Positions 25,205 through 35,743 of a stretch of DNA of 64,000 nucleotides are shown here, in pieces. The stretch comes from Betaproteobacteria bacterium (GTDB lineage Bacteria; Pseudomonadota; Gammaproteobacteria; Burkholderiales; Casimicrobiaceae), in the NCBI GenBank assembly GCA_004293675.1, contig READ01000011.1:1-64000 (forward strand). The letters are read 5' to 3'. Under the pieces are notes generated by a model. The model did no database searches, was not told the DNA's origin, and was given only the letters and a program-made list of their open reading frames with translations. The position numbers and the translations under genes are program-made. Each line of letters begins with the position of its first letter. The first letter of the stretch is position 1.

Positions 25205-25765
25205 CTAGTGGCGCGTCCCCTCCCCTTCAAGGGGAGGGTTAGGGAGGGGATGGGTTTCTTCGCGAGTGAAATGACTTTGGTAGGAGGTTTCAATCTCAAG
25301 TAAAAGCTGCTTCATTTCGGGGTCGTCGCTAAAGGTGGCTTCGCGTAGCGTTAACAAAATCTCCGTCAAAAGGCTCGCCGTCAGTTCACGTAGCCCCTTC
25401 ACTTCACTAAGCTGCACCTCCAAAAACTCAATCGCATGAACCGCATTTCCCTGCGCGAAATCCGTTGCAAACTTCGCTAGGAAATGGTGAGCAAGCGTAT
25501 TGCGTGCCCCCACAACGCGATCGAGCCAATCTGCCAACGACTGTTGATCAAACGACGCATTTGCTTTCAATCGGCCAACCAAGTGACCCATCGTTTGGAG
25601 CTGAACGGCGTTAAATCGCTTCATCAAACCATCCAATGCGTGATCAGCGGAGCCGATGTCTATTAGAGGCAGCAAAGCCTTTAGTTGCATTTCCGCATAT
25701 TGAATAGACAACAAATTTCTGCCCATCCGAGAGGTCACTGCAACCCACTCATCCCTGCTCAACAC
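25205..25765 (-). CDS. hypothetical helical protein with HEPN-like RNxxxH motif
   Basis: A protein of 186 residues that I do not recognise at family level. It is almost entirely predicted helix, with leucine-rich amphipathic segments. RNTLAHH at 88-94 matches the R-x4-H motif of HEPN domains, with Asn after Arg as is common in them; HEPN proteins are often RNases of toxin or defence systems, but one short motif is weak evidence. The C-terminal tail HPLPNPPLEGEG is encoded by an intergenic GC-rich repeat (25218-25238) and is likely acquired. It lies 6 bases from the TctC-type gene, which is upstream on the same strand. Confidence 0.65.
   Translation of the reverse strand: MLSRDEWVAVTSRMGRNLLSIQYAEMQLKALLPLIDIGSADHALDGLMKRFNAVQLQTMGHLVGRLKANASFDQQSLADWLDRVVGARNTLAHHFLAKFATDFAQGNAVHAIEFLEVQLSEVKGLRELTASLLTEILLTLREATFSDDPEMKQLLLEIETSYQSHFTREETHPLPNPPLEGEGTRH
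25218..25238. repeat. GC-rich hairpin repeat inside the end of the HEPN-like gene
   Basis: CCCTCCCCTT and AAGGGGAGGG around a single base, followed by GTTAGGGAGGGG. This is the kind of short repeat often found between bacterial genes. Here it encodes the last residues (NPPLEGEG) of the upstream-oriented hypothetical protein. Confidence 0.7.
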
Positions 25766-25771
25766 CCCCGC

Positions 25772-26731
25772 TCACTCCCCCGAAATATTTGCCGCCCGAA
25801 TCACGCGCCTAAACATGTCGATGTCTCGCTTGATCGTTGCATCGAATGCGATGTTGTTTTGAAACTGCACGACACCGCCCGCGCCTTCCACACCTTTTCT
25901 AAATCCATCGCCTTGTACGGCTTTGGCCATTTCGTCTGACAGGCGCTTCACGATTTCAGGCGGCGTATTGGCGGGTGCCACGAAACCGAACCAAGCATCC
26001 ACTGAAAAGTTCGGAAAGCCCTCCTCGGCGGTTGACGGCACATTGGGTAGAGACGGATGACGTTTGTTACCCGTGACGGCGAGGATGCGAATCTTGCCGG
26101 TTTGTGACAGCGGAATCACGCCAGGCGGCGTGGTGATGACGATATCCACATTGCCCGCCGCCAAGTCAGTCACGGCGGGGCCTGTGCCTTTGTAGGCAAC
26201 GGCCGTCATCTTGGTTTCGGCCAACTGCTCAAGGAGTGAACCAGAAATGTGGTGCAGCGAGCCCGCGCCCGCTGTGCCGTAATTGAGTTTTCCGGGATTG
26301 GATTTCGCGTAGGCCACCAATTCCTTAAACGTTTTTACCGGCACTTTATCGGCCACGGCGATGGCCTGCGCCGATTGAATGATGAGCGCAACGGGAACGA
26401 AATCTTTGATCGGGTCCCAATCCAAATTCTTGAACAAAAATTGGTTGGCCGCGTGATAAGCAGAGTAGGCCGCGAGCAAGGTGTGACCGTCGGGTTTCGA
26501 TTTGGCAACGTAGCTCGCGGCGATATTGCCCGATGCGCCCGTGCGATTTTCAACAATCACGGGTTGCCCAAGCGCACGTGACAAAGGCTCGGCAATCTGT
26601 CGCGCCATCAAATCCGTCGAGCCACCCGGCGTGACCGGTACCACCAGCGTGATCTGGCGCGAGGGAAAGGTTTGCGCTGTCGCGATGCTGCAGGCGAGCG
26701 CGGCAATCAGGGCGGTAGTGATTCGTTTCAT
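25772..26731 (-). CDS. Bug/TctC-type periplasmic solute-binding protein
   Basis: A tripartite tricarboxylate transporter receptor protein of 319 residues. A signal peptide ends at IATAQ (residue 20), and the mature sequence begins TFPSRQITLVVPVTPGGSTDLMARQIAEPL, the Bug signature, with GQPVIVENRTGASG and YGTAGAGSLHHI further on. Family members bind carboxylates in the periplasm. No TctA or TctB membrane genes are near, as is common for the expanded Bug paralogues of Burkholderiales. The HEPN-like gene follows it directly. Confidence 0.92.
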   Translation of the reverse strand: MKRITTALIAALACSIATAQTFPSRQITLVVPVTPGGSTDLMARQIAEPLSRALGQPVIVENRTGASGNIAASYVAKSKPDGHTLLAAYSAYHAANQFLFKNLDWDPIKDFVPVALIIQSAQAIAVADKVPVKTFKELVAYAKSNPGKLNYGTAGAGSLHHISGSLLEQLAETKMTAVAYKGTGPAVTDLAAGNVDIVITTPPGVIPLSQTGKIRILAVTGNKRHPSLPNVPSTAEEGFPNFSVDAWFGFVAPANTPPEIVKRLSDEMAKAVQGDGFRKGVEGAGGVVQFQNNIAFDATIKRDIDMFRRVIRAANISGE

Positions 26732-26847
26732 AGAATGGGTCGCAACGGTTGAACTTGGCGCGAAGTGTAGCGATTGAACTCGCGCACTTCGCGCCTAAAT
26801 TCCAAGTTCGCCCCGCCTTTCAATTCATCAACTCAACACAGCCCTTC

Positions 26848-27933
26848 GTGACCACACTCTTCGACCCCATCCAACTCGGCGACATACATTGCGCCAACCG
26901 AATCTTCATGGCGCCGCTCACCCGCTGCCGCGCTACACCCGGCACCGACGCGCCCAACGCGCTAATCGCTGAGTACTACGCGCAGCGCGCCTCGGCGGGC
27001 TTGATCGTATCTGAGGCCACGCAAATCGTGCCGCAGGGAAAGGGCTACACGGGCACACCCGGCATCTATAGCGTGCAGCAAGAAGCGGGGTGGAAGCTAG
27101 TCGCTGACGCCGTGCACGCCAAAGGCGGAAAGATCGTCGCGCAGCTCTGGCACGTCGGGGCGATTTCGCATCCTGACTTTCAACCCGCCGGGGCATTGCC
27201 GGTGTCTTCCTCGCCCTACAACCCGGGCGGCACGACGTACACACAAAACGGCAAACAAGAACGCGTCGAAGCGCGCCCGTTGGAATTGCTCGAAATTCAT
27301 CATCTGATCGCGGGCTATCGCCATTCGGCCGAAGTAGCGAAACGCGCAGGGCTGGACGGCGTTGAAATTCACTCTGCGAACGGCTACCTGCTCGAACAAT
27401 TCCTGCGCGACAGCATCAACAAGCGCACGGATGAATTCGGTGGTAGCGTTGAAAACAGAATTCGCTTTGCAGTGGCTGCTGTCGATCAAGCGATCGCCGT
27501 GTTCGGAGCAGGTCGCGTGGGCATCAGGTTGTCGCCCGTGTCTGCGGCCAACGCAGCGATGCGTGACAGCGATACCCAAGCCACTTACGGCGCGCTAGTT
27601 GATGCGCTCGCCGCTCGGAAAATTGCTTTCGTGCACTTCATTGAAGGCAATACAGGCGGTGCGCGAGAGCTTGCGGGATTTGACTTTGCCGGTGCGAAAA
27701 AAACGCTAACCAGCGCAGGCGTCGCCTACGTCGGGAACAACGAATACGATCGCACGCTGGCGATGGCTTCGATGAAACTCGGAAATTTGGACGCCGTAGC
27801 GTTCGGCGTGCCGTTTATCTCCAACCCGGATTTGCCAGAGCGGTTGCGTAGTGACGCGCCGCTGAACGTGGCTGACACGAAGACGTTTTATAGCGAAGGG
27901 GCGAACGGGTATACCGATTACCCGAGTTTCTGA
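26848..27933 (+). CDS. alkene reductase, old yellow enzyme family
   Basis: An FMN-dependent ene-reductase of 361 residues that reduces activated C=C bonds or nitro and nitrate esters with NADPH. Evidence: FDPIQLGDIHCANRIFMAPLTR at the start (split at the FMN loop), SEATQIVPQGKGYTGTPGIYS, AQLWHVGAISHPD, the catalytic pair in EIHSANGYLLEQFL (His and Asn), and FGGSVENRIRF. The start GTG at 26848 gives the usual length; TTG at 26749 would add 33 residues unlike the family. It is divergent from the TctC-type gene. Confidence 0.9.
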   Translation: MTTLFDPIQLGDIHCANRIFMAPLTRCRATPGTDAPNALIAEYYAQRASAGLIVSEATQIVPQGKGYTGTPGIYSVQQEAGWKLVADAVHAKGGKIVAQLWHVGAISHPDFQPAGALPVSSSPYNPGGTTYTQNGKQERVEARPLELLEIHHLIAGYRHSAEVAKRAGLDGVEIHSANGYLLEQFLRDSINKRTDEFGGSVENRIRFAVAAVDQAIAVFGAGRVGIRLSPVSAANAAMRDSDTQATYGALVDALAARKIAFVHFIEGNTGGARELAGFDFAGAKKTLTSAGVAYVGNNEYDRTLAMASMKLGNLDAVAFGVPFISNPDLPERLRSDAPLNVADTKTFYSEGANGYTDYPSF

Positions 27934-27971
27934 AGTTTAAGTTCGATCCAATCGCCCGCTAAGGTTGGGAG

Positions 27972-28601
27972 CTAAATCTGGGCGCCAAATGCGTTGAGCT
28001 CTGCTCGGTGATGTGAGCTAACGACCACTCCAAAGATTTGGAGTACCCTCTTGTTCCTCGAGTACTTGTCACAATTGTCGAGCAAAAACAGCTCTCCATG
28101 CAAGCTTTTGTAATATATCTTGGCCTGAAAGGAAAAACTCCTCAGTGATTCGTACAGCGCCGTTCCCTGCTCTGGGGTTTTCGACTCAAAACCAAGGAGA
28201 GTGATCTTTTCGTCCTTTGCAAGAATCATGTCTCGGCGTAACTCGTGCGTTACGGCCTTGGGAATAGGCGCTTTCAGAAGCTCGTCGCACATTTTGATTG
28301 TCTCCGCTTCTCGAATCGGTACATATTGACCGAAATTCTTCGACATTGACGCACTCACGATGACCGCGGGTCCCAGCCCCGCATTTCGCAAAGTGATTTC
28401 GAGCGCAGGTAACGCACGGCCTCCAAAGCCAGCGCCCTGCGTCGTGTGCTTATCTAGCGATAAATACGGTCGTACTGACGTTCGATTATGCGCCCGAGCA
28501 AATGCGGCTTGGCTGATTGCGACCAGGAACGCCAAAAGCGCAACCGCCGCCGCCACTAACTGCGAGTGGGACTCAATCCAATTCCAGGCCGCAAGGAGCA
28601 T
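27972..28601 (-). CDS. hypothetical membrane-anchored protein coupled to ettA
   Basis: A protein of 209 residues, not recognised. One hydrophobic segment (about 14-36) is followed by a basic turn (ARAHNRTSVRPYLSLD) and a mainly beta-strand soluble domain (ALEITLRNAGLGPAVIVSA reads like an immunoglobulin-like strand pair) that probably lies in the cytoplasm or periplasm. Its start codon abuts the stop of ettA (TAGATG), with AAGGGG upstream inside ettA, suggesting coupled translation. No functional motif could be named. Confidence 0.6.
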   Translation of the reverse strand: MLLAAWNWIESHSQLVAAAVALLAFLVAISQAAFARAHNRTSVRPYLSLDKHTTQGAGFGGRALPALEITLRNAGLGPAVIVSASMSKNFGQYVPIREAETIKMCDELLKAPIPKAVTHELRRDMILAKDEKITLLGFESKTPEQGTALYESLRSFSFQAKIYYKSLHGELFLLDNCDKYSRNKRVLQIFGVVVSSHHRAELNAFGAQI

Positions 28602-30263
28602 CTACTTCAACCCCTTAAACCGAACCCGTTTAGGCCGAGCCCCCTCTTCACCCAAGCGCTTCACTTTGTCGGCTTCGTATTCTTGATAGTTGCCGTTAAA
28701 GAACGTCCATTGGCTGTCGCCCTCGGCGGCGAGGATGTGCGTGGCGATTTTGTCGAGGAACCAGCGATCGTGCGAAATCACTAGCGCGGTGCCAGCGAAT
28801 TCGAGGAGCGCATCTTCGAGCGCGCGGAGCGTTTCAACGTCTAGATCGTTGGAGGGTTCGTCGAGCAGCAATACGTTGCCGCCTTTTAAAAGCGTTTTGG
28901 CCAAATGCAAGCGGCCGCGTTCACCGCCGGACAAATTGCCGACCAATTTTTGTTGGTCGGAACCTTTGAAATTGAAGCGGCCGATATAGGCGCGACTTTG
29001 CATTTCGAATCGTCCGACTTGCAAAATATCGGCGCCGCCCGAGACATCTTCCCAGACGTTTTTATCGTTGGCGAGGCTTTGACGCGATTGATCGACGAAG
29101 GCCATTTGCACCGTGTGGCCGATGACCACTTCGCCCTTGTCGGGTTTTTCAACGCCTTGGATCAGCTTGAACAGCGTCGACTTACCCGCGCCGTTGGGGC
29201 CGATGATGCCAACAATCGCGCCCGGTGGAATCGAGAAACTCAAATCATCGATCAACACTCGATCGCCAAAGCTCTTGCTCACGCCTTTGAATTCGATCAC
29301 CTGATTGCCCAAACGCTCGGCAACCGGAATGAAAATTTCATTGGTTTCGTTGCGCGTTTGATATTCGTGGCTCGAGAGTTCTTCGAATCGCGTTAAGCGC
29401 GCTTTCGATTTGGCTTGGCGGCCCTTTGGGTTCTGGCGAACCCATTCCAATTCCTTTTTCAGCGCTTTTTGACGCGCCGATTCGGTGGATTCTTCGTTTT
29501 TTAGACGATCGCCCTTTTGCTCAAGCCACGAGCTGTAATTGCCCTTCCACGGGATGCCGTGTCCGCGATCCAATTCGAGAATCCATTCGGCGGCATTGTC
29601 CAAAAAGTAGCGATCATGGGTCACGGCGACCACGGTGCCCGAGTAGCGCGACAAGAATTGCTCGAGCCATTCCACGCTTTCGGCATCCAAGTGGTTGGTC
29701 GGCTCGTCAAGCAGCAGCATGTCGGGCTTTGAGAGCAGCAAACGACAGAGCGCAACGCGGCGCTTTTCACCACCCGAGAGAATGCCGACGTTGGCATCCC
29801 ACGGCGGCAAGCGAAGCGCGTCGGCGGCCACATCGAGCTGAGCTTCGGTGTTGTGGCCGTCGCCGGCGCTGATGATGGCTTCGAGCTCGGCTTGCTCTTT
29901 GGCGAGCGCGTCGAAATCGGCGTTTTCTTCGCCGTAGGCGGTGTAGACCTCATCCAAGCGCTTTTGCGCGGCTTTGATGCCGCCCAAGCCCTCTTCCACG
30001 GCCTCGCGGACGGTCTTGGTCGGATCGAGCTCGGGCTCCTGCGCCAAGTAGCCCACTTTGATGCCCGCTTGGGGGCGCGCCTCGCCCGTGAAATCTTTAT
30101 CAACGCCCGCCATGATTTTGAGCACGGTGGATTTACCCGCGCCGTTTAAGCCCAACAAACCGATCTTGGCGCCAGGGAAAAACGAGAGCGAAATGTCTTT
30201 GATGATTTGACGTTTCGGGGGCACCGTTTTCGAAACGGCGTTCATGGTGTAGATGTATTGCAT
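28602..30263 (-). CDS. ettA: energy-dependent translational throttle protein EttA (ABC-F)
   Basis: An ABC-F ATPase of 553 residues, the usual EttA length. It binds the ribosomal E site and gates entry into elongation according to ATP/ADP ratio. It begins with the EttA leader (TMNAVSKTVPPKRQIIKDISLSFF, broken here), Walker A GLNGAGKS at 38-45 and GPNGAGKS near 357, two LSGGE signatures, and two Walker B sites (LLLLDEPTNHLD, VLLLDEPSNDLD). The ~40-residue arm between the domains carries QKALKKELEWVR. No membrane segments, as expected. Confidence 0.95.
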   Translation of the reverse strand: MQYIYTMNAVSKTVPPKRQIIKDISLSFFPGAKIGLLGLNGAGKSTVLKIMAGVDKDFTGEARPQAGIKVGYLAQEPELDPTKTVREAVEEGLGGIKAAQKRLDEVYTAYGEENADFDALAKEQAELEAIISAGDGHNTEAQLDVAADALRLPPWDANVGILSGGEKRRVALCRLLLSKPDMLLLDEPTNHLDAESVEWLEQFLSRYSGTVVAVTHDRYFLDNAAEWILELDRGHGIPWKGNYSSWLEQKGDRLKNEESTESARQKALKKELEWVRQNPKGRQAKSKARLTRFEELSSHEYQTRNETNEIFIPVAERLGNQVIEFKGVSKSFGDRVLIDDLSFSIPPGAIVGIIGPNGAGKSTLFKLIQGVEKPDKGEVVIGHTVQMAFVDQSRQSLANDKNVWEDVSGGADILQVGRFEMQSRAYIGRFNFKGSDQQKLVGNLSGGERGRLHLAKTLLKGGNVLLLDEPSNDLDVETLRALEDALLEFAGTALVISHDRWFLDKIATHILAAEGDSQWTFFNGNYQEYEADKVKRLGEEGARPKRVRFKGLK

Positions 30264-30366
30264 ATTTTTGTTGTCGCTAACGAATGGGCGAGACGTAGGG
30301 TGGTGGATTTTTTGCAGCGCGAATTGCGCTAAATTCCATCAATTATCTCAGCACCGAGCCCCGCCC

Positions 30367-31224
30367 ATGCGCCAATTTAAATATCGCCTTGTCAATGTTT
30401 TTGTGGAATCCGATGCCGCAACCTTTGGCGGAAATCCGCTGTGCGTGTTTGAGGACGCGCGCGGCATGACGGACGCCGAAATGCAGTCGCTCGCGGCGCA
30501 GTTCAATTTGTCGGAAACCACATTTATCCTGCCCCGTGGCGATGCGCCGCCACAGGTGCGAATCTTTACGCCGCTCTTTGAAATGCCGTTTGCCGGACAT
30601 CCGACTATTGGAACGGCCGCTGTGGTTCACGCGCTGGGACTGGGCGGAACATCGCTCACGCTTTCGATGCAGGCCGGCGACATTCCCGTGAACCGCGACG
30701 AGGCAACCGGCGCGTGGACGTTCACCGCAAACCCCCACAGCTCGAGGGAGTCGGGCATTTCACCCGGTGATCTTGCAGCCATGCTGGGCCTTGCCGAGAG
30801 CGACTTAGCCGGTGTCGCGCGATATGTCGATACAGGCAGCGATCAGTTGGTGATTCCCGTGGCCTCGCTCGATGCACTGTCGCGCGTTAAACCCAACGAA
30901 GCAGCGATGCAGCAGCTCGTTCGCACCCAACTCGGTCGCTACCTCGCCTACGCGGTGGTAAGAATCGCGCGTGATCGCTTTCAGGTCCGATTCTTCTTCC
31001 CCACCAAAAGCGGCCTGACCGAAGACCCAGGCACCGGTTCGGCCTGCGCCAATCTGGGCGGCTATTTGCTCGATTCGGGCGAAGCCACGCCCGCAAACTT
31101 CACCGTGACGCAGGGCCAATTCATGGATCGCCTGAATGTGCTCCAACTCTCACTGACCACCGAACGCCGCATCCAAGTTGGGGGTCGGGTGTTGATGTTG
31201 GGCGGCGGCACCGTCAATTTGTAA
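30367..31224 (+). CDS. PhzF-family isomerase
   Basis: A PhzF/YddE-type protein of 285 residues with two similar domains: VNVFVESDAATFGGNPLCVF at the start, the family glutamate in LSETTFILP, FEMPFAGHPTIGTAAV, and EDPGTGSACANLGGYLL in the second half. PhzF itself isomerises a phenazine precursor, but no phenazine genes are nearby, so the substrate is unknown. The start ATG at 30367 gives the conserved N-terminus; a longer frame from 30253 does not. It is divergent from ettA. Confidence 0.9.
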   Translation: MRQFKYRLVNVFVESDAATFGGNPLCVFEDARGMTDAEMQSLAAQFNLSETTFILPRGDAPPQVRIFTPLFEMPFAGHPTIGTAAVVHALGLGGTSLTLSMQAGDIPVNRDEATGAWTFTANPHSSRESGISPGDLAAMLGLAESDLAGVARYVDTGSDQLVIPVASLDALSRVKPNEAAMQQLVRTQLGRYLAYAVVRIARDRFQVRFFFPTKSGLTEDPGTGSACANLGGYLLDSGEATPANFTVTQGQFMDRLNVLQLSLTTERRIQVGGRVLMLGGGTVNL

Positions 31225-31358
31225 GCGTAAAACCAACTTTATTCTTTAAAGCAAATAGGAGTATGGGTTGTGAGGCTTTTTACTAACGTTTCATTAAATC
31301 TACAATAAAACTCACATGCCATACGTCATCGGGCTTTTCTTAAGTAAGCTAGTAGAGA

Positions 31359-33449
31359 TCAGTGATTCGCAGTCTTCGGTAGTGCGGCAATGCCCTCCGC
31401 CCGGAGCGCCTCGGTCGTCACATCCAACGCAGCTGGCACAGCAAGAAAATAGCCTTGCAAAGTCTGACAACCATGGGCCACAAGCCACTGTGCTTGCTCA
31501 CTCGTTTCTACGCCCTCCGCAATGACCTGAATGCCGAGTTCACCGGCGAGCAGCAGAATGGATCGAACGACTGCGCACTCGACGCGCTTGTGTGGCAAAC
31601 CGCTCACAAAATCTCGATCTAATTTTATGGCGTCAATAGTCAGCCGCCGCAGGTAATCAAGTGACGAATAGCCCACGCCCAAGTCATCCAGCGCCACTGA
31701 GATACCGGCGGTTCGAAGCGCCGCCATCGCGTGTTGTGCACGACCAGCCTGCTCGATGAACGCGCTCTCGGTCACCTCGATTTGCAGCACCGACGCAGGC
31801 AATTCGTGTTTCGCCAACGCCCGCATAACGCGATCCACAAAGCTCGGATGGCTCAGCTGATGCGCCGAGGTGTTAACTGCAATTCGAAACCCATCGACCA
31901 AGCTGCAACGGTCGCGAAGTAACGCAGCGGCGAACAAAGCTTGATCTAAAAGGAAGTCGCCCAACTCACTAATGAGACCTTGATCCTCAGCTACGCGAAT
32001 GAATTCAGCGGGTGCGACCATGCCGCGCGTAGGATGCTCCCATCGAGCGAGCGCTTCAAGCCCAACCGTGCGCCCCGTCACACTGTCAATCTGGGGCTGA
32101 AAGTAGAGAAGAAACTGTTTGCTCTTCACGGCACGGTAAAGCTCCGTGGCCAATCGAGCATGCGACAGCGCCTGGGTCGAAAACTCGGGCTCAAATCTTC
32201 GAAACGAATGATCGCGATCGGCTTTGGCGGCAAACATCGCATGGTCGGCGTGTTGCAGCAGGGTTTCAAACGAATCAGCATCATCTGGAAACACGCTCAC
32301 GCCCACGCTCGCGCTGACGTGAAACGACATGTCGTTGACCACAATGGGCTCGGTGAGCGCGTTGACCCAACGCATCGCCGTTTCTTCAACGCTCGCAAGC
32401 AAATCCACCGGCGCGATGACCGCGAATTCATCACCCCCCAATCGAGCAAGTAAATGATCGGCGGCCAGTGCACGCTCGAGCCGATTGACAGTTTCAACCA
32501 GCACTTGGTCGCCGATCAAATGGCCATACGAATCATTGACCCACTTAAATTTATCCAGATCGATAAAGTAGAGCGCAACGCAGGCCGACTCAACCCGAGC
32601 GACGTCGAGCATCGCGCGCGCCAGTCGCTCAAAGTGCGAGCGATTGACGAGCCCCGTGAGGGCGTCGGTTTGTGCGACACGCTTCAGCGAAACTGAGGCA
32701 CGCTGCGATTCCGTCACATCACGCCAGTACACGACCATACCGCCAACGGCCGGATCGTTGCGACAATCGCTCGCGAACGACGCCAAATAGCGCCAGCTGC
32801 CGTCCGCGTGGCGATGCCGAGCGATGCTCTCAGCACCGGTGTTGTTCCCCGTGCTGACGCTGTGAAATTCAAGGCGATGCTCGGCGCAGTCATCCTCGTG
32901 CATGCTGTCGAAGAGACTAGCACCCAGAACTGATTCGGCCGAGCAGCCAAGCAATCGCTCAATCGATGGCGTCGCGTACAAAATCACGCCCTCAACGGTG
33001 CAAATGAGCGTCACGCTCTGCGACTTTTCAGTCAGCACGCGCAATCGGCGCTCGCTGGCGGAAATCTGCTCGCGCGCCAGGCGACGCTCGGTGATGTCTT
33101 CGATCGTGCCCTCGATGTAGATCGGTGCGCCGGAGTCATCCACGACAACATGCGCGTACTCTGATATCCAAATTCGCTCACGAGTCTTGTGACGGTAGAT
33201 TTCAGAGACAAAGCGAACGACTTGTCGATCACGTGCGATCAGACGCAAAAACTCCTCCCGCCGCGCGGGATCGACATACGATTCGGTGCCGATGTCGTTG
33301 ACGATTGCAAGCATTTCGGCTTCACTAGCGTAGCCATTAAGCGCAACCAGCGCCGCGTTCGCGCGCAACGGTTTGCCGTCAATCGACGAGCGATAGGCGC
33401 CCAGCGGCAATTGCTCAAACAACGAAGCGAAGTCGGCCGGTGGGGTCAT
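31359..33449 (-). CDS. PAS-PAS-GGDEF-EAL c-di-GMP signalling protein
   Basis: A cytoplasmic protein of 696 residues: PAS domains at about 5-125 and 130-245, a GGDEF domain at about 255-410 with an intact RLGGDEF motif, and an EAL domain at about 425-690 with EALARW, an asparagine in VNTSAHQL, EVTES, ALDDLG, IKLDRDF and AEGVETSEQ. Both enzymatic centres look intact, so it could make or break c-di-GMP; hybrid proteins are often dominated by EAL activity. The RxxD inhibitory site is absent before GGDEF. No signal peptide or membrane segment was seen. The start ATG at 33449 avoids overlap with serS. Confidence 0.92.
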   Translation of the reverse strand: MTPPADFASLFEQLPLGAYRSSIDGKPLRANAALVALNGYASEAEMLAIVNDIGTESYVDPARREEFLRLIARDRQVVRFVSEIYRHKTRERIWISEYAHVVVDDSGAPIYIEGTIEDITERRLAREQISASERRLRVLTEKSQSVTLICTVEGVILYATPSIERLLGCSAESVLGASLFDSMHEDDCAEHRLEFHSVSTGNNTGAESIARHRHADGSWRYLASFASDCRNDPAVGGMVVYWRDVTESQRASVSLKRVAQTDALTGLVNRSHFERLARAMLDVARVESACVALYFIDLDKFKWVNDSYGHLIGDQVLVETVNRLERALAADHLLARLGGDEFAVIAPVDLLASVEETAMRWVNALTEPIVVNDMSFHVSASVGVSVFPDDADSFETLLQHADHAMFAAKADRDHSFRRFEPEFSTQALSHARLATELYRAVKSKQFLLYFQPQIDSVTGRTVGLEALARWEHPTRGMVAPAEFIRVAEDQGLISELGDFLLDQALFAAALLRDRCSLVDGFRIAVNTSAHQLSHPSFVDRVMRALAKHELPASVLQIEVTESAFIEQAGRAQHAMAALRTAGISVALDDLGVGYSSLDYLRRLTIDAIKLDRDFVSGLPHKRVECAVVRSILLLAGELGIQVIAEGVETSEQAQWLVAHGCQTLQGYFLAVPAALDVTTEALRAEGIAALPKTANH

Positions 33450-33523
33450 ATTGTCAACATTATGGCGGGTTTGCCGAGCGATGCAACCATGCGTCCATGC
33501 GCTGGGGTTGCATCGCGCGTGGC

Positions 33524-34930
<1,407 letters not shown>

Positions 34931-35137
34931 CTAGCGGGAACGAGAGGAGCGGCTGAATGCGCCCTGATGAATTGCGAACGGCGCAGCAGCCCGCGCGCGC
35001 AACGGCGCGGCGATTGTGCATTGCCCAGCGGGCAACGGGTGGACTGGATTGATGCGGCAGCTCATGGCTCGATTTTAGCGTCAAAGCGACGGGGCGTCAG
35101 ATTGCCCCTGCGCGCGCGCCGGAGGGAACAAGCCACC

Positions 35138-35170
35138 CCGTTCGTGGTGAGCTTGTCGAACCATGAACGG
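35138..35170 (+). repeat. 33-bp palindromic repeat, copy 1
   Basis: Starts CCGTTCGTGG and ends CATGAACGG, near-palindromic, followed by CATCGGGAGAACC. Part of a family with copies at 35234, 35308 (inverted), 35482, 35557 (inverted), 35598 (partial), 51841 and 51883. Confidence 0.85.
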
Positions 35171-35233
35171 CATCGGGAGAACCTCTTCGCGCCAAAATTT
35201 TCGCTCAGTTGCCTGCGGGAGAGGGAGCCCCCC

Positions 35234-35340
35234 CCGTTCGTGGTGAGCTTGTCGAACCATGAACGGCATCGGGAGAACCACTTCGCGCCAAAATTTTCGC
35301 TCAGTTGCCGTTCATGGTTCGACGGGCTCACCACGAACGG
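35234..35340. repeat. inverted pair of the 33-bp repeat (copies 2 and 3)
   Basis: Copy at 35234-35266 faces an inverted copy at 35308-35340 across 41 bases, so the region can fold into a long hairpin. The inner spacer matches the text after copy 1 and between copies 4 and 5. Confidence 0.85.
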
Positions 35341-35481
35341 ATATCTGCTCTAGCGGGGAGATTTGCCGAGCCCGGCTTAGGCAAATGCGGCTCCTTATCT
35401 CATGTCATCTCATCGCATCGCATCGCCACAACTGACAGGCATCTACTTGCCCTCTCCCGCCCGCTGCAGAGAGAGCACCCC

Positions 35482-35611
35482 CCGTTCGTGGTGAGCTTGT
35501 CGAACCATGAACGGCATCGGGAGAACCACTTCGCGCCAAAAATTTTCGCTCAGTTGCCGTTCATGGTTCGACGGGCTCACCACGAACGGAGATCTGCCTC
35601 ACCACGAACGG
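35482..35611. repeat. second inverted pair of the 33-bp repeat plus a partial copy
   Basis: Copies at 35482-35514 and, inverted, 35557-35589, plus a 14-base remnant at 35598-35611. Together with about 120 bases after it, this is a near copy of 35234-35465. Confidence 0.8.
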
Positions 35612-35743
35612 AAATAGGCACTAGCGGGGAGATTTGCCAAGCCCGCCTTAGGCAAATGCAGTTCCTTATGTCATCGCATCGCCACAAGTGGCGGGCATCT
35701 ACTTGCCCTCTCCCGCCTGCGGCAGAGGGGGCACATTTGGCAG

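Noticed and set aside
25772-26731. TctC-type gene as part of a local tricarboxylate transporter
   Set aside because: No TctA or TctB genes are within the window; solitary binding-protein genes of this family are common in Burkholderiales.
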